A stretch of 64,000 bases of DNA from the NCBI RefSeq assembly GCF_900111905.1, contig NZ_FOKM01000022.1, positions 1 through 64,000 on the forward strand. The letters run 5' to 3'. The notes under the pieces are model-generated. The model saw nothing but the letters and a program-made list of their open reading frames with translations. It searched no databases and was not told the DNA's origin. Source of the stretch: Rhizobium sp. NFR07 (GTDB lineage: Bacteria > Pseudomonadota > Alphaproteobacteria > Rhizobiales > Rhizobiaceae). A program made the position numbers and the translations under genes. Of this stretch, positions 34,790-43,274 are shown piece after piece; position 1 is the stretch's first letter; each line of letters starts with the position of its first letter.

Positions 34790-37067
34790 GCACAAGCGCC
34801 TATCGCGCGCTTTGCCATTTCCGTCGCCGTCAATGCTTGCGCCGCCGAGCTCGGACACGGTGCATCTAGAGCAACTCTTTGCGGTTGCGCGCAGGCAATG
34901 GAAAGTGGTCGTCGCTGCCATGTTTGCCGCGATAGTGCTTGGGGTTATCTATGCCATGGCCGCGATCCCGCTTTATAGCGCCTCAACGAGCGTCCTGATC
35001 GACCGGCCAGAGGGCAATCTTGTCGGACAGCTTTCAACGATTGGCGGCAAGATTGAAGACGACTCGTCGGTCATTAGCGAAGTGGAACTGCTAAGCTCGA
35101 AAGCGATCGGCTACGCGGTCGTCGATCAGTTGAAGCTTGGGGAAAACCCTGAATTTCTTGGCCAAAGAACCTCGGTTCTGTCGGTATGGATAGACGATAT
35201 AAGGACGTTTATAAGCGGTTTTGTGGGCATGGCCGAAACGGATGCGGCCCCCACCACGCCCGACCAACGTCGCCACAGTGCTTTGCAGATCCTCATGCGC
35301 AACACGTCTGTGTCGCGCATCGGACGGTCCTACGTGCTGTCCTTGGACTACGTCGCGCCATCACCACAGATGGCAATGCGGATCGCCACGACATTTGCCG
35401 ACGTCTACATGCTCGACAAACTGAACTCAAAATTTGAATCGACGCGGCGGGCAAGTAACTGGCTTCAGGACCGCATTGCCGAGCTCGGCAAAATGGCAAC
35501 CGACTCCGATCTTGCCGTGCAGATGTTCCGCGAGCAGAACAACCTGGTGACAGCGGATGGCAAGCTGGTTTCCGATCAGCAGTTGTCGGAGCTCAACAGC
35601 GCGCTCATCGTCGCACGCTCCGATACCGCCCAAGCCCGTGCCCGAGTGGAACGGGTACGCTCGATCGTGGCGAGCGGCAGCACTGAGGCCGTAGTTCCTG
35701 ATGTTCTGGTCAGTGCAGTATCGAACGAACTGCGCACCAAATACCTACAAGCCGCAAAGATGGCGTCTGACGTCAGTGGCCGCTTTGGTCCCAACCACGC
35801 CCAGGCTGTCCGATTGCGGGCCGAAATGGCAGAGTATCAGCGCTTGATGTTCAGCGAACTCAATAGAATCGCCGAAAGTTACCAAAGTGAACTCGAGGTC
35901 GCAGAAGCACGTGAACGCGAGTTGACGCAGAATGTGCAGCGGGCCGAGTTGACGGCCACAGATGCGGGCAAGACGCAAGTGCAACTGCGTGAGTTGCAGC
36001 GGTCGGCAGAAACCTATCGCAAGCTGCACGAGACCTTCCTGCAGCGTTATCACGAGGCCGTTCAGGAGCAATCTTTTCCTGTCACAGAAGCGCGCATCAT
36101 TGCCCCTGCTGAACTTCCGCTTGCACCGAGCGCCCCGAAAAAATCACTCGTCGTTGCGCTGTTTGCGTTTCTCGGGATTGTATTTGGCATTGCGGTTGCA
36201 ACAGTGCGCGAAGTTCGCGACAGGTTTTTCCGTACCGGCGACCAGGTCCGGGACGAGGTTGGTCTCGAATACCTTGGCTCACTGCCGGTGACGCCGACGA
36301 GACGCATCTGGCGGCGGGGCTCGGCCAAATCGGGACAACGGGAAATCGGCCGCGTTAACACGATCACGCATTATGCGGTCGAAAATCCACTTTCGATGTT
36401 TTCCGAGACGATGCGCAGCGCAAAAATCGCGATCGATGTCGCGAGCAAAGGCGAAAGATGCAAGGTTGCCGGCTTTGTGTCGGCTTTGCCCGGCGAGGGA
36501 AAATCCACGGCTGCGATCAACTTTGCGCAGCAGTTGGCGAGCAATGGCGCACGAACGCTTCTGATTGATGCCGACCTTCGTAATCCAGGATCCTCCCGGC
36601 TCCTTGCGCCCCAGGCCGAACACGGCTTGGCGGAGTTTTTGCAGAACGACAGGATCTTTGAGGAGATCATCTGGACCGATACATCGACCGGCCTAAAATT
36701 CATTCCGTCACGCCTACAGCGCAACCCGACCCAATCGGCGAACCTACTCGCATCGTCGGCCATGGAAGCGTTGCTCGATCGGGTACAAGGTCAGTACGAC
36801 TACATCATCCTGGACCTGCCACCTCTAGGACCGGTTGTAGACGCGCGCGCAATCGCCCATTTGATCGGAAATTTTGTTTGGGTCGTCGAGTGGGGCAAAA
36901 CTTCACGACGAATGGTCAAGGAGACGGTGTCGAACGAGGTCGAGATAGCGGCCCGTACGCGTGGTGTGATCCTCAACAAGGTCGACACTCAGAAGCTGAA
37001 GCTTTACCGGGCTTATGGCTCAGCGGAGTACTACTACCGCACCTATGGATCCTACTATCAAAGCTGA
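34752..37067 (+). CDS. Polysaccharide co-polymerase with BY-kinase domain (Wzc/ExoP-like)
   Basis: A 771-residue PCP-2a protein. Membrane helix 1 is about residues 51-72, and a large periplasmic part with coiled coil covers about 230-430. The Pro-rich helix 2 is near 458-484 (ELPLAPSAPKKS, then LVVALFAFLGIVFGIAV). The cytoplasmic tyrosine kinase has Walker A LPGEGKST (579-586), Walker A' LLIDADLR (603-610) and Walker B YIILDLPP. Eight tyrosines lie in the last 20 residues (YRAYGSAEYYYRTYGSYYQS), the usual autophosphorylation tail. It controls chain length and works with the ExoF-like protein. The exact start is unclear, since it overlaps the GT4 gene. Confidence 0.92.
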   Translation: MRVLMQQHTSLSEHKRLSRALPFPSPSMLAPPSSDTVHLEQLFAVARRQWKVVVAAMFAAIVLGVIYAMAAIPLYSASTSVLIDRPEGNLVGQLSTIGGKIEDDSSVISEVELLSSKAIGYAVVDQLKLGENPEFLGQRTSVLSVWIDDIRTFISGFVGMAETDAAPTTPDQRRHSALQILMRNTSVSRIGRSYVLSLDYVAPSPQMAMRIATTFADVYMLDKLNSKFESTRRASNWLQDRIAELGKMATDSDLAVQMFREQNNLVTADGKLVSDQQLSELNSALIVARSDTAQARARVERVRSIVASGSTEAVVPDVLVSAVSNELRTKYLQAAKMASDVSGRFGPNHAQAVRLRAEMAEYQRLMFSELNRIAESYQSELEVAEARERELTQNVQRAELTATDAGKTQVQLRELQRSAETYRKLHETFLQRYHEAVQEQSFPVTEARIIAPAELPLAPSAPKKSLVVALFAFLGIVFGIAVATVREVRDRFFRTGDQVRDEVGLEYLGSLPVTPTRRIWRRGSAKSGQREIGRVNTITHYAVENPLSMFSETMRSAKIAIDVASKGERCKVAGFVSALPGEGKSTAAINFAQQLASNGARTLLIDADLRNPGSSRLLAPQAEHGLAEFLQNDRIFEEIIWTDTSTGLKFIPSRLQRNPTQSANLLASSAMEALLDRVQGQYDYIILDLPPLGPVVDARAIAHLIGNFVWVVEWGKTSRRMVKETVSNEVEIAARTRGVILNKVDTQKLKLYRAYGSAEYYYRTYGSYYQS

Positions 37068-37108
37068 CGTCGATCCGATCGATAGCCGTCGTAGTTGGGT
37101 GACCCTGG

Positions 37109-37276
37109 CTATGAAGTCCCGCAGACTTTGCTGCAGGCGATGATCGTTTGATCTACCTTGCTCAGGATATTCTCCCACGAGAAATCCGAGGCACCACGAG
37201 CCTCATCGGAAAATTGACTGGTCGCTGACAGCGATGGGAATGCCCCTGCCAGTAGGATTCCTATACGCCTTTTCCT
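37109..37276 (-). pseudogene. C-terminal remnant of a GT4 glycosyltransferase
   Basis: On the minus strand an open stretch without a start ends EARGASDFSWENILSKVDQT, then IIACSKVCGTS and stop. The A-S-x-F-S-W pattern with a following amphipathic helix is what ends GT4 proteins; the GT4 at 33620 ends ASHYTWRNSASMLVGEL in the same way. The rest of the gene is missing (an in-frame stop lies at 37277). It lies in the 384-base gap between the BY-kinase and ExoY-like genes, which otherwise shows only an AT-rich patch (37310-37440) and likely the promoter of the ExoY-like gene. Confidence 0.45.
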
Positions 37277-37451
37277 TTAAGCTTGGATTGGTTTGTCTTC
37301 CGTTTCAAGTTCCAACTCAAATCAGCAAACAATTAAACGCGCGAAATATAGTTACCTTCTCGTTAATTTTAGTAATGACGCAATCTCAAAGCGGTGATAT
37401 ATTAAATTTGTACTCAACTTCATCAAAATCACCAGCTATAAGGGCGAAACG

Positions 37452-38171
37452 ATGAGCGCTTATGACGTGCATCTTCCGGGTGCATTTAAAGTCGACACAT
37501 CTTCTTCCACGGTGGCTGTTCCAGGCCAGTTGCTTCCAGGTGCCATGGCGCGGCGCGATATTCCCCAGCGGACTGCGGCAGGAAAGCGGGGAATGGACAT
37601 CGTAATATCCGGGATCGCGTTAGTCATCCTTTTCCCGCTTCTTCTCATGGTCGCGTTGGCGATCAAGCTCGACAGCTCGGGGCCGGTCTTGTTTAGGCAG
37701 AAACGCTGGGGAAAGGACTGCAAAGTCATCGAGGTTTTTAAATTTCGGTCGATGCGGCTCGAGGACTGCGACGCGAGCGGGATTGCTCAGACAACCAAAA
37801 ATGATTGTCGGGTAACACGGATCGGCAAGATCCTACGACGCACGAATGTTGACGAGCTGCCGCAGCTTTTCAACGTCCTCAAAGGTGATATGTCCCTGGT
37901 CGGGCCGCGGTGCCACGCGATCGGCATGCTCGCCGCCGGCAAACTCTACGAGGATCTTGTCCCCGTTTATCACAACAGGCATGTAGTGCGCCCTGGGCTC
38001 ACAGGCCTTGCCCAGATGCGCGGGCTGCGCGGACCAACAGACCGGCCCTCGAAGGCCCGAGCGCGCATAGCGAGCGACCTCTACTATATCGAGAACCTGT
38101 CGCTGAGGCTCGACATTACGATCATGATCGGCACCGTCATCAGTGAGCTGAAGGGTGGTAAGGGCTTCTAA
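37452..38171 (+). CDS. exoY: Undecaprenyl-phosphate sugar-1-phosphate transferase, ExoY-like
   Basis: A 239-residue bacterial sugar transferase (priming enzyme). It has an N-terminal non-conserved part (1-44), then KRGMDIVISG leading into one membrane helix (51-70). The catalytic domain shows FRQKRWGKDCKVIEVFKFRSM, RRTNVDELPQLFNVLKGDMSLVGPR and GLTGLAQMRG. It moves the first sugar-1-phosphate (galactose in ExoY) onto undecaprenyl phosphate, so starts repeat-unit synthesis on the cytoplasmic side. It is separated from the BY-kinase by 384 bases, so probably has its own promoter. The sugar is not certain. Confidence 0.9.
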   Translation: MSAYDVHLPGAFKVDTSSSTVAVPGQLLPGAMARRDIPQRTAAGKRGMDIVISGIALVILFPLLLMVALAIKLDSSGPVLFRQKRWGKDCKVIEVFKFRSMRLEDCDASGIAQTTKNDCRVTRIGKILRRTNVDELPQLFNVLKGDMSLVGPRCHAIGMLAAGKLYEDLVPVYHNRHVVRPGLTGLAQMRGLRGPTDRPSKARARIASDLYYIENLSLRLDITIMIGTVISELKGGKGF

Positions 38172-38359
38172 GTCGATGTCCGACACAGACGGATAACGAG
38201 AGAATTGTCGCCGATCGGCATGTGTCCTGAGCGTTTCATGGCCTCCTGGCCGCCTGCGTCGCAGCCGCCTGATATTCTATTTAACGGCTTGCTAACTACC
38301 CTCATTGACACTTCCGCAGGCTTGGCACGCTATCGATGGGAGACTGTTATGAGGCTCTC

Positions 38360-38500
38360 ATGTCATCACGTTTAAAAAACACCCTTGGTGCTTTTGGAAT
38401 ATCGATCACGTTGTGGATGTTGATCATCCACGGGTCGATGTCGCTGTTACAGGCGAATGGCAACGCCGTTGACCAAAGTGTGACGGCAAGCGTCCGCTAG
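38360..38500 (+). CDS. 46-residue single-pass membrane protein
   Basis: The frame starts MSSRLKNTLGAFGISITLWM and ends in a polar tail (NAVDQSVTASVR). A GAGG site precedes the ATG. One hydrophobic helix (about residues 9-30) is followed by the tail. It lies downstream of the ExoY-like gene in the same direction. No family is recognised. Confidence 0.4.
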   Translation: MSSRLKNTLGAFGISITLWMLIIHGSMSLLQANGNAVDQSVTASVR

Positions 38501-38589
38501 CGGCAAAGCCCGTGCGACAGCGCCTTCTACATCGGACAGTCGGGCCGTCGCCTCGACCGCCCCGCAGCGAAGACTGTTGACGCGATGTC

Positions 38590-39372
38590 TCAGATAACAC
38601 TCCCCTCACCGCCGTCGATTTTCAACACCGAGAGATGTCGGCTGAAATAGGCCCCGGTATCAACTGCGATCCTGCTTGGCTTGAACTCGATTTCGCTGCA
38701 TGGCGTATGACCATGGATGACGAGATAAGGAAGGTCGGGCCCGTCCGTCAGAAAGGGCTCCCTGATCCACATAAGGTCTTCATCACGCTGATCTGCAAGT
38801 GGCACGCCGGGCCTTAGGCCAGCATGGACGAAGACGTAGCGACCTATGCGCAGGAGGACTGGAAGGCTTTCGAGAAAACCAAGATGGAATTGCGGCATAA
38901 GTTCCGTTAGCAGGTCGCGAACGTGGTTCGGCCTTCGAAGCAGTGCCCTGTCGATCTCGCGGATGTCTATGCCGTAGGAAAGAAGGGTTTGCTGGCCACC
39001 AAGCTCGAGCAATCTGTGCAAGCTCTGCTGTCGTTTCAGGTATTTCAGGAAGACGTCGTCGTGATTGCCGCATAGAGCAATGCGCGCGATATCCGGATCT
39101 GGGCCTGAACTGAGATGATCGATCACGTCTGCTGACGCTGGACCACGATCGACGTAATCGCCGAGAAGCACGATCAGGGCGCGCTGGCCGCTCCCTTTCA
39201 GGTCATCCTTGACGCGCTGTTCCGCTGCCTTCAACTCGTCGAGACATCCATGGACGTCACCGATTACGTAGATAGGATAAGTCGGATCATCATCACCAAG
39301 ATCGATACGACGCCGACCCGCGGAATGGCGCAGCGCAGGATCGATACCTAACCATTGCATCAGTTTGTGCAT
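38590..39372 (-). CDS. PPP-family metallophosphatase (serine/threonine phosphatase-like)
   Basis: A 260-residue calcineurin-like phosphatase. The PPP motifs are GDVHG (38-42), GDYVDRG (71-77) and GNHDD (102-106), then FVHAGLRPGVPL and IHGHTP with metal-binding histidines. It matches the bacterial PrpA/ApaH-like PPP group of about 220-270 residues. Rhizobial exopolysaccharide loci often carry such a gene; it could dephosphorylate a signalling protein or a sugar phosphate. It faces the ExoY-like gene and is transcribed alone. The substrate is unknown. Confidence 0.85.
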   Translation of the reverse strand: MHKLMQWLGIDPALRHSAGRRRIDLGDDDPTYPIYVIGDVHGCLDELKAAEQRVKDDLKGSGQRALIVLLGDYVDRGPASADVIDHLSSGPDPDIARIALCGNHDDVFLKYLKRQQSLHRLLELGGQQTLLSYGIDIREIDRALLRRPNHVRDLLTELMPQFHLGFLESLPVLLRIGRYVFVHAGLRPGVPLADQRDEDLMWIREPFLTDGPDLPYLVIHGHTPCSEIEFKPSRIAVDTGAYFSRHLSVLKIDGGEGSVI

Positions 39373-39934
39373 CTGCCCGCCCCCGTACCCAATCCGTGAA
39401 CGCCGACATTGCTAAGTCTTGGATTTGTTTCACGGGATGATCCGGACGGCAACCTAATCCTCGCTTGCTAATAGGAAACGAGACTAATCCCTGAAAAGTC
39501 TGACGAACATAAATGATTGGAAGATGCTAAGCGACATGATGACCGGCTTATTTTGCGCAAGCCACTGCTAGTTGGGTGCAAGTGGCCGTGGAAACGCTTT
39601 TCATGTCAGCCGAAACGACAGAATGCCGCAAGTCGCGCCTTCACGTGCTCGCTTTGATGATAGTGTCTTCTCTGTCGAACGTCTTTGCAATCGCAAGAGG
39701 CTCAAATGCGGGCGCCACTTGTTTGAGAAGTAGGCGAAGACCCGCGGCTACTGCCGGGGGTACGAGTCCTCGCCACTCCTGCAATAGTATTCCTATCTTA
39801 TACTTTCTTTGTCAAACCGTTCCGCAGCTAAATCCACAGGACTATACTTAATAGTACCTTAGCTCTCACGCAAAGCGTCGGACCCGCCTTTAGGACACTC
39901 GTCACATTATCTGCTCGCACCGTGTCCTTTAGTT
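39373..39934. other. Gap without a convincing gene
   Basis: About 560 bases between the PPP phosphatase start (minus) and the end of the sugar operon (minus). A 91-codon plus-strand frame at 39576 has random composition and was not accepted. The region probably holds the promoter of the phosphatase and the end of the operon transcript; no hairpin of note was seen. Confidence 0.4.
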
Positions 39935-41269
39935 CTAAGCGCGCTCTTCCTCGTCATCTGCATTCATCCCGAGCGCCGCACGTGCGGCGCGCTCGCCGCT
40001 TAGGAATGCCGCATCCGTCCAGATGTAACCCCATTGGCCAAATCGCCCGCAATATTCGATGCCGACTTCATCAAGATAGCCGTGTACGATATCGACGGCC
40101 GCCTTGCGCTCGAGATCGAAGATGATATTGCCGAAGGGCAGCATTATCGCGCTTTGGTGGATCACCTCTGCGCGGGACGTGACCAGTCCGGCTTTGATTA
40201 GAGCGTCGATGGCGGGCTCAATCCAGTCACTTGCGGGACCCTCCAGAGGACGATATTTTTCGCTGAAATAGATCTCGGCCTGCATTGCCCCGCACCCCTT
40301 CGGAACCGTCATCGGAGACAGGTTATCGCGGTAGCTCACCCGAGCGAAAGGGATGTCCTCGTCGTAGAAATAGGACCATTGCGGTTTCGTCTCGATCGGC
40401 CGGTTCAGGCCGATATTAACAACCACGACCTGGGTGCATGCGAGGCGCGCCGCAGCCTCGCGGACCTCACGCGGCGCGTCTTTGATCAGTGGCACAATGA
40501 CAGTGAGCGGTAGGGAGGAAATCAGTTTTGAAAACCGGTCCGATGTCCCGTTCTTGAACATCAGGATCTTTTCCGTGATGTCGATCGAGGCGATCTCGTG
40601 ATCACACAGAACCTCAGCCTTGTCGTAGAAGCCTTTGATAAAAGACTCAAAACCCCCTTCGGTCGGATAGCGAAACTCGTTGACGTAGAAGACATCGAGT
40701 GGCTCATGCTCGAGGGCGCCCCTCAGGACTTCGTCAAGGTTCGGCCTATAGAGCCTCGGTCCGAGCCAGTCCGTCGACATGTTTGCGGCATCGGTTGTAT
40801 GATATTTCCGGGTATAGACCATCGGGAAGGTGTCGGCGAAGGTCTTGCCATAGGCCGCCATCAGCCAGTCTTCATAATTGGAAATTTTAGGCGCTTCGAT
40901 CTGTCGCGCTTCGACAAAATCTTTGATGCAATTCACCACAAGATCGGTCGGCAGTCCATGCAAGTTGACCTGGGCCGGATGTTTTATCCAGTGACCATGC
41001 CAGTAGTTGTTGCAATAGACATTGCCCACCTGGAAATGCTGACCAGTGGATTGTGCAAACAGCTCTTTTACGCGTGTGTTCTTGGTAAAAGAGATGTGGA
41101 CGCCCTCGTCGAAGACAAAGCCATCACCTGACCCGAAGCTCGAGGTCAAACCTCCCGGCCTCGGGCGCTTGTCATAGAGCTTTGCTTTTACCCCGTTGGC
41201 AAACAGGACGTTGGCAGCACCAAAGCCAGCCATACCGCCGCCCAAGATGGCATATCCCTTGTGTTCCAT
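39935..41269 (-). CDS. FAD-dependent oxidoreductase (protoporphyrinogen-oxidase/UGM-like fold)
   Basis: A 444-residue flavoprotein. GYAILGGGMAGFGAANVLFANG is the FAD Rossmann motif at the N-terminus, and PRPGGLTSSFGSGDGFVFDEG is the amine-oxidase/UGM-like second part. The C-terminal FGQWGYIWTDAAFLSGERAARAA closes the FAD site. Relatives include UDP-galactopyranose mutase and amine-oxidase-like enzymes in sugar clusters. It is the last gene of the minus-strand sugar operon, 15 bases after the SDR stop. It may oxidise or rearrange a nucleotide sugar or a bound glycan; the reaction is not certain. Confidence 0.8.
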   Translation of the reverse strand: MEHKGYAILGGGMAGFGAANVLFANGVKAKLYDKRPRPGGLTSSFGSGDGFVFDEGVHISFTKNTRVKELFAQSTGQHFQVGNVYCNNYWHGHWIKHPAQVNLHGLPTDLVVNCIKDFVEARQIEAPKISNYEDWLMAAYGKTFADTFPMVYTRKYHTTDAANMSTDWLGPRLYRPNLDEVLRGALEHEPLDVFYVNEFRYPTEGGFESFIKGFYDKAEVLCDHEIASIDITEKILMFKNGTSDRFSKLISSLPLTVIVPLIKDAPREVREAAARLACTQVVVVNIGLNRPIETKPQWSYFYDEDIPFARVSYRDNLSPMTVPKGCGAMQAEIYFSEKYRPLEGPASDWIEPAIDALIKAGLVTSRAEVIHQSAIMLPFGNIIFDLERKAAVDIVHGYLDEVGIEYCGRFGQWGYIWTDAAFLSGERAARAALGMNADDEEERA

Positions 41270-41284
41270 ATCGTCCTCTTCAGG

Positions 41285-42331
41285 TCAGTTTAACCAGCGG
41301 ACATCGGCCGAGATCCGTCCCGCGTTCATGTGATTTTCCAGGATAGCGAGACGCTTGGTATCGGCAGGGATGACCTCGCGGCTGGCATTTTTGGCCTCGG
41401 TCAGACCGTCGATGAGGCGATCAATCGACTGAGACAGGGACATGACCGGCTGATGGTCTGGAGCGATCTCAGAAAATCGGCGAAAATCGACCTGATAGGA
41501 TCGCCGGTCGGGCGGCGCATTCTCGTTGATCGAGATGCGAGTGCCGGGAATCTTTTCGGCGACGGCGTTTGCGAGGTCCGAAACGCGGTGATTGTGATCG
41601 TCACGACCGGCATTGATTGCCAGGAACTGTCCGCCGTTGGCTGCATCGCGGGTCAGTGCCCACTCGATGGCACGCGCCATGTCGTGGACGTCGATCAGCG
41701 GTCTCCAGGGCGTGCCGTCACTCAAGACCTTGATTTCGCCAGTCGACAAAGCGGTGGCAACGAAGTCGTTGAGCACAAGGTCGAGACGCAAGCGCGGGGA
41801 ATAGCCGCAGGCAGTAGCAAACCTCAAGCAAGTCACCACCATATCAGGTGCGTTGAGCTTCGACAGCGCTTGTTCTGTTGCAATCTTCGAGCGAGCGTAG
41901 GCTGTGAGCGGGTTGAGCGGATCCTCTTCCTTACGCGGGCCGCCCTCGGCAAAGCCGTAAATGCTACAACTCGACGCAAATATGAAGCTCTTTACGCCCG
42001 CCTGCGCTGCAGCGGCTGCGATCGCAAGACTTGCAGCATAGTTGATACTGTCGGTCTGCGTTTCGAACCGGACGCCAATTGGATCATTGGAGAGGGCCGC
42101 CAGATGGACAACCGCGTCGACGCCCTCGAGAAGAGAGGCCGGGAAATCGCGGACATCACCGAACACCTGTTCGTTAAGAATACGTTCGGGGAAAGCACCT
42201 GGCGAGGTCAGGCATTGCGCAAAAAATCCGCTGTCATAGCCGATGAGTTCGGCGTCGGGCCAGCGGTCGCGAAGATGGGCCACAACGACCGGGCCGACAT
42301 AGCCCATATTTCCAGTCACCAAAATGCGCAT
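41285..42331 (-). CDS. NAD-dependent sugar epimerase/dehydratase (extended SDR)
   Basis: A 348-residue extended SDR. MRILVTGNMGYVGPVVVAHL binds NAD, VVHLAALSNDPIG follows, SSCSIYGFAEGG has the Ser, and YARSK has the catalytic Tyr and Lys. WRPLIDVHDMARAIEWAL is the usual later mark. The enzyme could be an epimerase, reductase or dehydratase on the NDP-sugar made by the operon. It lies 13 bases after the DUF707 gene. An SDR with no close named relative in the operon may supply the missing dehydratase step; this is only inference. Confidence 0.85.
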   Translation of the reverse strand: MRILVTGNMGYVGPVVVAHLRDRWPDAELIGYDSGFFAQCLTSPGAFPERILNEQVFGDVRDFPASLLEGVDAVVHLAALSNDPIGVRFETQTDSINYAASLAIAAAAAQAGVKSFIFASSCSIYGFAEGGPRKEEDPLNPLTAYARSKIATEQALSKLNAPDMVVTCLRFATACGYSPRLRLDLVLNDFVATALSTGEIKVLSDGTPWRPLIDVHDMARAIEWALTRDAANGGQFLAINAGRDDHNHRVSDLANAVAEKIPGTRISINENAPPDRRSYQVDFRRFSEIAPDHQPVMSLSQSIDRLIDGLTEAKNASREVIPADTKRLAILENHMNAGRISADVRWLN

Positions 42332-42344
42332 GATGTCTCTCCCG

Positions 42345-43274
42345 TTACCTGACGCTGACTAGATTGGTCTTTGGATCTTTGCGGACAATTGTTTTGAGTT
42401 GCGCTGGGCGGTACCGCCAGCGGGTAAAAATGCGGGCAATCATTCCGCATCCCACTCTGAAGGCATCCCTTCGGCATCTCATTCCGGCTGAGACCCGTAC
42501 GAGGTGGATGCCGTTGCTCGCATTGGCTGCCGCGCGGCCGACCCGCTTGCCTTCTGCAGTAATGCCACCATAGATGAGCTTGCCCTTCGGCAGTTTGTCG
42601 AACGACCGCCTTACATCGCGAAGGTCGGCCTCCGGATCCATGCCAAGGCGCTTGAACGTCTGGTAGATTTCGCCCGAGTAAAGCATTCGCGTGTGGATCA
42701 TCGGTGCGGCGTCAATGAAGGCTGCACGATAGACCGGGTTTGGCATCAGCATTGCCCAGATGTCATCCTGCCCCCAGCCGGTCGGCCAGCGCTCGATGCT
42801 TGGCAAAAGCAGGCGAAAATAGGAGGTCTTGATCACTGGGCACATGGCTTCGATGTAGTTCGAGTATCGCAGCAGAAACGCCGGGCAATGCGCTGTAATT
42901 GGATAGGAAATGTGACTGGACGGCATAAGGGATGGCTGCGCAATATCGAGGTCGTTTTGAGCAGCAATCGCAAAAAGCCGGCTGATATTTCCAGGATCAA
43001 ACAGCAGATCGTCGTCGGGAAACATGACGTATTCGTAGCGGTCCAACAGTTCAGGCTGGTCGCGAAAATACCGGCAAATACTGTCCCACTTGGTCCCCAT
43101 ATCGTAGGACAAGGGGGTGTCGCCATCGTTGAGATCGGCGAGACCCTTGTCATAAGTGCTTAGTTGAAGATCCCAGTTTCGATCAGGTTTCGGCTCGACG
43201 AGCCACGTACGATGCAAGGACAAACGCCCGACCCTGGCAAAGACGAGGTTTGGCCGCCTGAGACTGTTGTTCAT
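42345..43274 (-). CDS. DUF707-type putative glycosyltransferase
   Basis: A 309-residue protein with the DUF707 pattern: NLVFARVGRLSLHRTWL at the start, GTKWDSICRYFRDQPELLDRYEYVMFPDDDL with a DDD motif, and WPTGWGQDDIWAML in the middle. The DDD and DD pairs suggest a GT-A-like metal site. It should act in the cytoplasm on a sugar or glycan. The start overlaps the methyltransferase stop by four bases (ATGA, 43271-43274), so it is translationally coupled. The family has no proven reaction that I know of. Confidence 0.72.
   Translation of the reverse strand: MNNSLRRPNLVFARVGRLSLHRTWLVEPKPDRNWDLQLSTYDKGLADLNDGDTPLSYDMGTKWDSICRYFRDQPELLDRYEYVMFPDDDLLFDPGNISRLFAIAAQNDLDIAQPSLMPSSHISYPITAHCPAFLLRYSNYIEAMCPVIKTSYFRLLLPSIERWPTGWGQDDIWAMLMPNPVYRAAFIDAAPMIHTRMLYSGEIYQTFKRLGMDPEADLRDVRRSFDKLPKGKLIYGGITAEGKRVGRAAANASNGIHLVRVSAGMRCRRDAFRVGCGMIARIFTRWRYRPAQLKTIVRKDPKTNLVSVR

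Noticed and set aside
39576..39851. 91-codon plus-strand frame upstream of the sugar operon end
   Set aside because: Non-ATG start, no ribosome site, Arg/Ser/Cys-rich random composition.
41330..42352. 340-codon plus-strand frame
   Set aside because: Long, but exactly antisense to the SDR gene, which has NAD and YxxxK motifs; a typical high-GC shadow.
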